Of a DNA stretch of 28,934 nucleotides, positions 1 through 5,574 are shown piece after piece; position 1 is the first letter of the stretch, and every line of letters starts with the position of its first letter. Under the pieces are notes generated by a model that was given only the letters and a program-made list of their open reading frames with translations, was not told where the DNA came from and made no database searches. The stretch comes from JBAWYM01 sp037143575 (GTDB lineage Bacteria; Patescibacteriota; Gracilibacteria; Peribacterales; Peribacteraceae), in the NCBI GenBank assembly GCA_037143575.1, contig JBAWYM010000019.1, forward strand, positions 1 through 28,934, given 5' to 3'. Made by a program: the position numbers and the translations under genes.

Positions 1-714
1 CCTTCCTCACCTTCCTCACCTTCCTCACCTTCCTCACCTTCCTCACCTTCCTCACCTTCCTCACTTACCTTCCCTGCCGTCATCGACCAGCCCGATATCG
101 CCTACCGTCACAAGGTCATCGCGAGTGAAGTGCTCGCCTTGCTGCCTTCTTCTTGCCAGTCATCACTGAAGAATTTCTACGTCCGTTACGAAAAGCCTGA
201 TCGCCGGGGACTGGCCGGCAAGAGTACGGTGATCATCGATGGTACGCTCCCGGACGATGAGTTCCGCGCCGTCCTCGTCCATGAGTTGATGGGGCATTTC
301 TTCGATTTGGGGTGCATCAATGGTTCTGCGAGGAGTGGCCAGAGTACCTTCACCGACGGTCCCGATCCGGTGTATCAGAACGATCCAAGCCTTCAGTTCT
401 ACCAGATCTCCTGGTCCGCTCCCACCGTTCGCAGTTCTGTCTCCATCGATGCCGACTTTGCCAGCGGCTACGCCAAGACGGACTGCTTCGAAGATTTCGC
501 AGAGAGCATGACCTTCTACATGCTCCACGAGCAGTCGTTTGCACTCCGGGCGCAGGCGGATCCGGCGATGGCCGCGAAGCTGCAGTGGTTCAGGACGTAT
601 CTGCCTTTGCAGCGATTGGTTGCTGTGGATACCAACGCGGGAACAGTCATTCCTTGGGATGCGACGAAGCTGAGCTATGCGTGGATCTTGCCGCAATCTT
701 TCGCATCACGGTAA
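1..714 (+). CDS. Putative zinc metallopeptidase, 3' part (5' end outside window)
   Basis: The reading frame is open from the first base, so the gene begins upstream; a GTG at 130 is in frame but need not be the start. The first 63 bases encode seven Pro-Ser-Ser triplets, which looks like a flexible extracellular linker, followed by a domain of about 215 residues. Bases 280-297 encode HELMGH, an HExxxH motif, followed by FFDLG. Bases 490-504 encode EDFAE inside CFEDFAESMTFYML, the usual place of the third (Glu) zinc ligand in gluzincin peptidases. Normal HExxH has one residue fewer; HExxGH is the hallmark of dipeptidyl peptidase III (M49), but nothing else here resembles M49. Metallopeptidase is a motif-based inference; the substrate is unknown, and a secreted or surface location is inferred from the linker. 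Confidence 0.6.
   Translation, partial: PSSPSSPSSPSSPSSPSSPSSLTFPAVIDQPDIAYRHKVIASEVLALLPSSCQSSLKNFYVRYEKPDRRGLAGKSTVIIDGTLPDDEFRAVLVHELMGHFFDLGCINGSARSGQSTFTDGPDPVYQNDPSLQFYQISWSAPTVRSSVSIDADFASGYAKTDCFEDFAESMTFYMLHEQSFALRAQADPAMAAKLQWFRTYLPLQRLVAVDTNAGTVIPWDATKLSYAWILPQSFASR
2..64 (+). repeat. 9-bp tandem repeat, seven copies, coding for (PSS)n
   Basis: Seven perfect head-to-tail copies of CTTCCTCAC run into the window from the left edge and probably continue upstream. Read in the frame of the metallopeptidase they give Pro-Ser-Ser repeats. Perfect identity at the DNA level suggests recent slippage expansion, so copy number may vary between strains. Confidence 0.95.
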
Positions 715-739
715 ATTTGATTTTGTTCTATTCCCTTTT

Positions 740-1240
740 ATGAGCGAACGACAAGGAGACACGGGAGCATTGGATTTCTGTGCTTTCGTTGAAGTCACTG
801 CGGGAAATTTGGAAATTGCTCATAACGTTTTAAATGATCTGGATGATCAAATGCATCTTGCCGGAGATTTACGTTTTCCTTGGGATGGGGATGATGAGCG
901 ACGTGAAAGAATAGCTGATGCTATTGCGCGTGGTCTCGCACTCTTGGATCAACAAGATTTGAGATCTGACGTGAGGGGATCGCTCTTGAGTCATGCTACC
1001 GCCAGTGCGCTCAATGTGTTTATTTGGAATGTCGCATCATTGTTTAACCACCCGAAAATCGGTGCAGGATTACCGTTCCTTCGCGTGATATGTCAGCATT
1101 TGAGTCAGCTCTTGAATGATTCTGTGATTCACGAGGGGCATCCCGATAGCGCCATTCAAACCTTTCGAAGGCTCATTCTCGAACAGCTTCAGGCTCAGAG
1201 GAAAATGCGAGCGGAAACGAGGCAGATTGAGGGGCGGTAA
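740..1240 (+). CDS. Hypothetical protein, 166 aa
   Basis: I do not recognise this protein. The ATG at 740 lies 25 bp after the metallopeptidase stop, and the reading frame has no earlier ATG. No signal peptide or membrane segment is visible; the chain is acidic at the N-terminus, looks mostly helical, and ends in a charged stretch (QLQAQRKMRAETRQIEGR). There is no Shine-Dalgarno sequence before the start. The close spacing suggests cotranscription with the upstream gene. The reverse strand has no credible competing gene. Confidence 0.6.
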   Translation: MSERQGDTGALDFCAFVEVTAGNLEIAHNVLNDLDDQMHLAGDLRFPWDGDDERRERIADAIARGLALLDQQDLRSDVRGSLLSHATASALNVFIWNVASLFNHPKIGAGLPFLRVICQHLSQLLNDSVIHEGHPDSAIQTFRRLILEQLQAQRKMRAETRQIEGR

Positions 1241-1248
1241 GTTCAAAC

Positions 1249-1280
1249 GATCCAGCAGCACCCGTCCTCGGGTGCGGTTT
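1249..1280. repeat. GCACCC/GGGTGC hairpin repeat, copy 1
   Basis: Perfect 6-bp stem GCACCC (1258-1263) and GGGTGC (1270-1275) around a 6-nt loop, set in GATCCAGCA...GGTTTCGA. Nearly the same sequence occurs at 15323-15356 after mltG. It starts 8 bp after a stop codon, so it may act as a transcript 3' end, although no T-run follows. Confidence 0.7.
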
Positions 1281-1404
1281 CGAAGCGACGAAGTCCATTT
1301 TGAACAGGATTCCTGATGCTACCCGCACCCCGGGAGGGGTACTGCTGGGTGATAGGAACAGTGTCTTCTCTGGGATCCCCGTATCCGCGGGAAGCATCCC
1401 GCGC

Positions 1405-1410
1405 TAGTAT
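1405..1410 (+). promoter_or_regulatory. -10 hexamer of a leaderless promoter
   Basis: TAGTAT ends 6 nt before the ATG at 1417, so the transcript would begin at or next to the start codon. No convincing -35 is seen; the upstream DNA holds an inverted repeat (CCGCGGGAAGCATCCCGCG) overlapping the expected spacer. Confidence 0.45.
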
Positions 1411-1416
1411 TTGGGC

Positions 1417-2229
1417 ATGCGCTACCGTCTCCTCCTCATTCTCTGGATCGTCTCGGACCTGGCCCTCTTCGTGGAGCTCTATGCGCTGGCGTACTTCCTG
1501 CGCGTCGGCTTCATCTATTCCACCGATTTTCCCTTCAGCCAGTTCATCCGCACCGTCGTGGTGGTGGCGCCTGCCTGGCTGATTGTTCTGGCCACTACGC
1601 GTACCTTCGTCCTTGGGCGGAATCAGAAAGAACTGCGCAATGCCGCGTACATCGCCTATGCCGCACTCGTCGGCATCAGCCTCTTCGTCCTCACGTACTA
1701 CTTCTTCTATAAGGATTCCTTCCAGGGACTCAGCCGTTTACTTCTCCTGGAAGCCTGGATGCTCACTACCGTTGTCATATGGATCTGGCACATGATCTTC
1801 GATCCGCTCAAGCGCATCGTCCTCCGTCGCGATCCTCCCGCCTTCCCGACCCTCATTGTCGGTGTCACCCGCGAGGCGCGCCTCCTTCTTCAGGCGATGG
1901 AGAAGAGTCGCAATCCCCTCAAGCCCGTGGCAGTTCTCGATAGTCGTGGAGCCAAGGAGAAGGACCTCGCCGGTGTGCCGGTGCGTGGCAAGCTCGATAA
2001 ATTGGAAGACATTCTGGTGAAGGAGAAAATTACCCATTTGATTCAAACGAGTGACCTGGAACAGACGTTGAATTTACTGAGCGCCTGCCGTCGCCACGGC
2101 ATTACGTATATTTTGCTTCCTTCCGTTCTCGGCATTGTGGAGAAGGATGGGCACATGGAATCGTTGGAGGGATTGCCGGTGACGGTGGTGAGGGCGGGGA
2201 GGTTAGCGAGGAAAGGAAAGAGGTTATAG
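1417..2229 (+). CDS. Polyprenyl glycosylphosphotransferase N-terminal half only (CoA_binding_3-like)
   Basis: The 270-residue protein has four or so hydrophobic segments in residues 4-125, then a cytosolic Rossmann-like domain (PTLIVGVTREARLLLQAM, then VAVLDSRGAKEKDLAGVPVRGKLDKL) typical of the N-terminal part of WbaP/WcaJ-type enzymes that load the first sugar phosphate onto undecaprenyl phosphate. The catalytic C-terminal sugar-transferase domain, about 200 residues with a membrane re-entrant helix, is absent: the frame stops at 2229 after a basic tail (RAGRLARKGKRL) and no continuation is found before the next gene. Start ATG 1417 was preferred over the in-frame TTG at 1411 because it sits 6 nt after a -10 hexamer. 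It precedes a sugar nucleotidyltransferase, consistent with a glycan role. It could be a truncated remnant or a regulatory or sensing subunit. Confidence 0.75.
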   Translation: MRYRLLLILWIVSDLALFVELYALAYFLRVGFIYSTDFPFSQFIRTVVVVAPAWLIVLATTRTFVLGRNQKELRNAAYIAYAALVGISLFVLTYYFFYKDSFQGLSRLLLLEAWMLTTVVIWIWHMIFDPLKRIVLRRDPPAFPTLIVGVTREARLLLQAMEKSRNPLKPVAVLDSRGAKEKDLAGVPVRGKLDKLEDILVKEKITHLIQTSDLEQTLNLLSACRRHGITYILLPSVLGIVEKDGHMESLEGLPVTVVRAGRLARKGKRL

Positions 2230-2371
2230 AGGCCTGATAGGCAAGGTTAGAGAGGTTTGGAAGACCCCACTCCGCTCTTTGAGCTACGCGGGGCAGGGGT
2301 TAGAAAAGCCTGAAAGTTTTTGATAGAAATATCCCTATCAGGCTTCTATAACCTCTGTTGCGTCTCGTACC
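2213..2371. repeat. Intergenic inverted-repeat element, copy 1
   Basis: AGGTTATAGAGGCCTGATAG (2220-2239) pairs with CTATCAGGCTTCTATAACCT (2335-2354) at 19 of 20 positions. A second left arm, GTTAGAAAAGCCTGAAAG (2299-2316), can pair with the same right arm. The arms and a shared 15-mer GAGAGGTTTGGAAGA (2250-2264) recur at 4647-4774. The right arm lies some 75 bp before the nucleotidyltransferase start. Confidence 0.7.
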
Positions 2372-2427
2372 TTTTCAGAACACTTCTATTCCTTCTCCAT
2401 CTTCTGTCCTTCATACTCCTTGTAACC

Positions 2428-3384
2428 ATGCACGCCTTCATCCTCGCCGGCGGATTCGCCACCCGACTCTGGCCTCTCACGGAGAAGCGTGCCAAGCCGT
2501 TGCTACCACTTGCGGGAAAACCCATTATTGATCACCTCATCTCCAATCTTCCGGAGGGAATGCCTGTGACGGTGAGTACCAATGCGGCGTTTGCGGAGAG
2601 CTTCCGAACATGGGTGAATGACGGGCATCATTCGAATGTCAGGATTCTCATCGAGCATTCGCGCAGTGATTCCGAGAAACTGGGTGCGCTCGGTGCGGTT
2701 GCGCAGTGGATCGAGCAGGAGGGGATCACCGACGATGTCCTTCTCCTCACCGGCGATAACTACTGCGGATTCTCCTTCCGGGATTTCCTCTCCCATGTTT
2801 CTCCCGGGGTTCCTCTGCTCGCTGCGCATAATATCGGCGATCTGGATCGTGCGCGGCACTTCGGGATCATCATTCCCGCTCCGGATAGTCTGCATGTGGA
2901 GGCCTTCGAGGAGAAGCCCGAGAAGCCCCGTTCCACACTGGTTTCCACGGGTTGTTCGGTGATTCCCGCTCAATACCTGCCGCTTATCGTTTCTTTCGCG
3001 CAGCAGAAGCCCGATAACGTCGGTGGGATTTTCGAAGAGTTCCTCCGTCAGCACATCCCTGTGGAATTTCGCGCATACACCGATCCGTGGTTCGATATCG
3101 GCTCGTTCCACGCGTACCTCGAAGCCACTTTAGCTCTCGTCGGCGAGCAGGTTCTCCTCGGCGAGGGAGCGGAGATTTCCCATTCGAGCTCCAGTGGATC
3201 TGTTGTCCTTGGGAAGGGCTCTCGGGTGGTGGACTGCGAGCTTCGCAACGTCATCCTCTTCGACGATTGCCTCGTGGAAAATTGCGTTTTAGAAGATTGC
3301 ATCCTCGATAACCACTGCCGGCTCAGGGGGGTCGATCTCACGCGGAAGATGCTGCGGGAGGGGACGGAGCTTTGGAGGGATTAG
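2428..3384 (+). CDS. Sugar-phosphate nucleotidyltransferase (NDP-sugar synthase)
   Basis: Transfers a nucleotidyl group to a sugar 1-phosphate to make an activated NDP-sugar in the cytoplasm. The N-terminus MHAFILAGGFATRLWP with KPLLPLAGKPIIDH (residues 23-36) is the signature of the RmlA/ManC nucleotidyltransferase fold; LLTGDNY supplies the metal-binding Asp. Residues from about 240 form hexapeptide-like left-handed helix turns (GEGAEIS, LGKGSRVVDCEL). Length is 318 aa. The frame extends upstream to 2320, but ATG 2428 opens the conserved core directly. Substrate (glucose or mannose 1-phosphate) cannot be decided. The last 15 codons lie in a 46-bp sequence repeated after the downstream Fic gene, so the C-terminus ELWRD may have been replaced. 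Confidence 0.9.
   Translation: MHAFILAGGFATRLWPLTEKRAKPLLPLAGKPIIDHLISNLPEGMPVTVSTNAAFAESFRTWVNDGHHSNVRILIEHSRSDSEKLGALGAVAQWIEQEGITDDVLLLTGDNYCGFSFRDFLSHVSPGVPLLAAHNIGDLDRARHFGIIIPAPDSLHVEAFEEKPEKPRSTLVSTGCSVIPAQYLPLIVSFAQQKPDNVGGIFEEFLRQHIPVEFRAYTDPWFDIGSFHAYLEATLALVGEQVLLGEGAEISHSSSSGSVVLGKGSRVVDCELRNVILFDDCLVENCVLEDCILDNHCRLRGVDLTRKMLREGTELWRD
3326..3371 (+). repeat. 46-bp direct repeat, copy 1 (intact 3' end of the nucleotidyltransferase gene)
   Basis: Starts at the GGGGGG run (3326-3331) and ends at GACGGAGCT. It matches 4574-4619 at 45 of 46 positions. Here it encodes GVDLTRKMLREGTEL in the frame of the functional gene. Confidence 0.9.
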
Positions 3385-3459
3385 GGATTGGAGAGCGGAA
3401 ATCTGTTCGAACGGTTTGGGTATTCTCTTCTTTGTGTCAGAAAATTTCATGACACTTTA

Positions 3460-3488
3460 TTGACGTTTTAATCACATTTTGCTACACT
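3460..3488 (+). promoter_or_regulatory. Leaderless promoter of fic gene 1
   Basis: -35 TTGACG (3460-3465), 17-bp spacer, -10 TACACT (3483-3488). The start codon ATG (3497) comes 8 nt after the -10, so the expected transcription start is at or within a base or two of the ATG. There is no room for a ribosome binding site. Confidence 0.8.
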
Positions 3489-3496
3489 GTTTTCGC

Positions 3497-4588
3497 ATGT
3501 TCAAGCCAAAGTTCAGCATCACATCCACGATGGCAAAAGCCCTCATGGAAACGGAAGCCTGTCGTCAAGCAGTTACTCAATTGCCGTTGACTGTACCGAT
3601 GCTGGACTCTTTGCGTCGGACTGCGCGGTTGCTTTCCACACATTTTTCGACGCAGATCGAAGGCAATAAACTGAGTCCTTCGCAGGTGGAGAATGTCCTG
3701 GAAGGTGGCGGTCGCTTTCCCGGTCGCGAGCGAGACGAGGCTGAGGTGAAGCACTACTACAAAGCATTGGAATTCGTCATGGAGCAGAGCCAGAAAAAGG
3801 AAGCGACTACTGAGAAGGTCATCCGTACCATTCACGGCTTTGTGCTCTCCGGACGGGAGACGGCAACGGCGTATCGCGACGGTCAGAATGTGATTCGCGA
3901 TGGGCGCACAGGCGCAGTCGTCTATCTGCCGCCGGAGGCGAAAGACGTTTCCGCGCTCATGAAGGATCTGATGACTTGGATCAATGCAGAAGTGGAACGG
4001 AACGAATGGCCGGTGCCCGTGATCGCAGGCATCGGGCACTATCAATTCGCCACCATCCATCCCTATTACGATGGCAACGGACGCACGGCGAGGCTCCTCA
4101 CCAATCTCATTCTGCACCGTGGAGGATACGGATTGCACGGCATCTATTCTCTCGAGGAGTACTACGCGCAGCATCTTCAGGGTTATTACGATGCCTTGGC
4201 CATCAGTCCAAGCCACAACTACTACGAAGGTCGTGCGGAGGCTGATATGAGTCCGTTCCTGACATACTTCACGCTTGGCATGGCAGACAGCTTCGCCAAG
4301 ATTCGCAGTCGTGCGGAGGAAGCGCAGAGCAAAGGAACACCGGATCAGAAAGTTCTCCTGCGGGAACTCACCGCGCAGCAACGCAAGGTTCTTGCACTGT
4401 TTACCCGAATGAAAAGAGCGGCTTCCAGCGACATAGCGAGATTCTTCGGCATCAGTGCGCGATCGGCATCCGCACTCTGCCTGCAATGGGTAGGCGTGGG
4501 TTTCCTGACGATTGCGGATCACGCGAAGAAAACACGGAGGTATCAGCTGGCGGCACAGTATGATCAGCTCTGCGGGGGGTCGATCTGA
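3497..4588 (+). CDS. Fic family protein adenylyltransferase (class II, with winged-helix C-terminus)
   Basis: Fic enzymes transfer AMP from ATP to hydroxyl side chains of target proteins. The active-site motif HPYYDGNGRTAR is at residues 188-199 (His188 catalytic). The inhibitory-helix motif STQIEGN (residues 51-57, with Glu55) lies N-terminal to the Fic core, so this is a self-inhibited class II Fic and needs no separate antitoxin gene. Residues 288-352 look like a winged helix-turn-helix (SSDIARFFGISARSASAL), typical of this class. Length is 363 aa; ATG 3497 was chosen over the TTG at 3479 because of the promoter spacing. The last four residues (GGSI) and the TGA lie inside the second copy of the 46-bp repeat; the single mismatch to copy 1 (TCA to TGA) creates the stop. 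Confidence 0.93.
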   Translation: MFKPKFSITSTMAKALMETEACRQAVTQLPLTVPMLDSLRRTARLLSTHFSTQIEGNKLSPSQVENVLEGGGRFPGRERDEAEVKHYYKALEFVMEQSQKKEATTEKVIRTIHGFVLSGRETATAYRDGQNVIRDGRTGAVVYLPPEAKDVSALMKDLMTWINAEVERNEWPVPVIAGIGHYQFATIHPYYDGNGRTARLLTNLILHRGGYGLHGIYSLEEYYAQHLQGYYDALAISPSHNYYEGRAEADMSPFLTYFTLGMADSFAKIRSRAEEAQSKGTPDQKVLLRELTAQQRKVLALFTRMKRAASSDIARFFGISARSASALCLQWVGVGFLTIADHAKKTRRYQLAAQYDQLCGGSI

Positions 4589-4635
4589 CGCGGAAGATGC
4601 TGCGGGAGGGGACGGAGCTGCAACGGGAGGTTTGA
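4574..4635 (+). pseudogene. Orphan 3' end of the nucleotidyltransferase gene (46-bp repeat copy 2)
   Basis: Bases 4574-4619 repeat 3326-3371. In the nucleotidyltransferase frame this copy still reads GVDLTRKMLREGTEL and then QREV and a TGA at 4633-4635, as if it were the original gene end. The only difference, CTC to CTG, is synonymous in that frame. It overlaps the end of the fic gene in another frame. Confidence 0.85.
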
Positions 4636-4646
4636 ACGGGAGGTTT

Positions 4647-4774
4647 GAGAGGTTTGGAAGATGTTAGAAAGGCCTGAAAGGTGATGCGAGAGAGGACCTC
4701 ATGGTTCGAGTATACGTAAGGTTTCTCGTGAAATAACCTTTCTGGCTTCTCTAACCTCTGTTACCTTTCGTACC
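4647..4774. repeat. Intergenic inverted-repeat element, copy 2
   Basis: Shares GAGAGGTTTGGAAGA (4647-4661), GTTAGAAAGGCCTGAAAG (4663-4680) and a 34-bp right arm (4741-4774, 29 of 34 identical to 2338-2371) with the element before the nucleotidyltransferase gene. Left and right arms can pair. It ends 22 bp before the lipoprotein start and overlaps its promoter region. The roughly 60 bp between the arms differ from copy 1. Confidence 0.65.
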
Positions 4775-4781
4775 TCTCCAC

Positions 4782-4787
4782 TACACT
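4782..4787 (+). promoter_or_regulatory. -10 hexamer before the lipoprotein gene
   Basis: TACACT ends 9 nt before ATG 4797, the same hexamer and nearly the same spacing as the fic promoter. The -35 position (GTTACC) is weak. Confidence 0.45.
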
Positions 4788-4796
4788 CCTGCGGTC

Positions 4797-5453
4797 ATGC
4801 GTCGAATCCTCCTCCCTTTCGCCTTCCTCCTCCTGCTTGCAGGTTGTGGCACGCCCGCGCCCGTGCGCCTGCGTTTGACTCTGCATACCGCCGATCCTGC
4901 ACAGCGTACAGAGCTCATCGGGGCTGCTCAACGTGTGATCACCAGTCGTCTCGTCAGGATTACAGAGGAAAAGCCTGCTATTGCAATGACCACTGAAGGC
5001 AGCGGAGCTCTGCTTTCCGTCACGATTGCCGATCCGAAGATTGCCGATGAGATCACCCAGGAGATGCTGCGGCCATTTTCGCTGATGCTGATGCTCAAGA
5101 GTACGGGGTCAGGAGGGGATATTCAGGTGCAGAATGTGGGATGGTTCACCAAGACTGATATCACGGAGAAGGAGGTGACTTGGGTGCAGTCCGGTCAAAC
5201 GACGGGAAGGCAGAGCGAGGTCGCTATTCGTTTCACAGCGGACGGTCAGAAGCGCATGGAAGCACTCTTCAAGGGCAACCAGGGACGGTCGATCGGTCTC
5301 TTCGTCCGGGGGAAGCTCATGTCGATTCTGCCTTCCACCGGAAAAGCCCCCGGAGAAAATCTCATGATTACGGGTATCCCTTCACCCGAAATCGCTGCTA
5401 TCTTTGCCGACGACGTGAATGTGGGGACGCTCGTCACTTTCTCATTGCCGTAG
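4797..5453 (+). CDS. Lipoprotein with a SecD P1-head-like domain
   Basis: MRRILLPFAFLLLLAGC is a signal peptide with lipobox LAGC, so the protein should be lipid-anchored on the outer face of the membrane. Residues about 130-218 (VAIRFTADGQKRMEALFK, then SIGLFVRGKLMSILPS, NLMITGIPSPEIAAIFADDVNVG) follow the pattern of the SecD P1 head domain, the periplasmic part that contacts emerging substrates; compare VVQISFDDQGAALFGALT and IAIFVGGSLVTAPVV in the SecD encoded next. The gene lies 121 bp before secD on the same strand. I infer an accessory export factor, perhaps derived from secD by duplication of its soluble domain. The 218-aa length fits P1 plus a signal peptide. Confidence 0.75.
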   Translation: MRRILLPFAFLLLLAGCGTPAPVRLRLTLHTADPAQRTELIGAAQRVITSRLVRITEEKPAIAMTTEGSGALLSVTIADPKIADEITQEMLRPFSLMLMLKSTGSGGDIQVQNVGWFTKTDITEKEVTWVQSGQTTGRQSEVAIRFTADGQKRMEALFKGNQGRSIGLFVRGKLMSILPSTGKAPGENLMITGIPSPEIAAIFADDVNVGTLVTFSLP

Positions 5454-5466
5454 GTTTCCCTTTCAT

Positions 5467-5484
5467 GCGGCCACGAAGGGCCGC
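5467..5484. repeat. Hairpin after the lipoprotein gene
   Basis: Perfect 6-bp stem GCGGCC / GGCCGC around ACGAAG, 13 bp after the stop codon. No T-run follows, so it is not a classical terminator. Confidence 0.5.
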
Positions 5485-5501
5485 GCTCAAGTAATTGATG
5501 A

Positions 5502-5529
5502 AGCTCACCGCTCATAGCTCACCGCTCAA
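5502..5529. repeat. 14-bp tandem repeat upstream of secD
   Basis: AGCTCACCGCTCAT and AGCTCACCGCTCAA in tandem, followed by AGCTT. A related AAAGCTT-type array lies between thyA and folA (10423-10443). Confidence 0.7.
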
Positions 5530-5574
5530 AGCTTTCTAACACTCGTCAGTTTTCTCTCACTTTCCACACTCTCC

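Noticed and set aside
1..64. CRISPR-like repeats
   Set aside because: Units are 9 bp, contiguous and without spacers; coding microsatellite. No CRISPR array was found in the window.
280..297. Assignment to dipeptidyl peptidase III (M49) from HELMGH
   Set aside because: The protein is far too short and lacks the M49 EECRAE motif; only the local motif is similar.
659..1290. Possible 3'-end duplication of the metallopeptidase after the unknown gene (GCGACGAAG shared)
   Set aside because: Only about 9-10 bp match, with no frame relation; not comparable to the fic and mazEF cases.
3482..4522. 346-aa open frame on the minus strand
   Set aside because: Antisense to the fic gene, whose motifs are clear; no recognisable protein.
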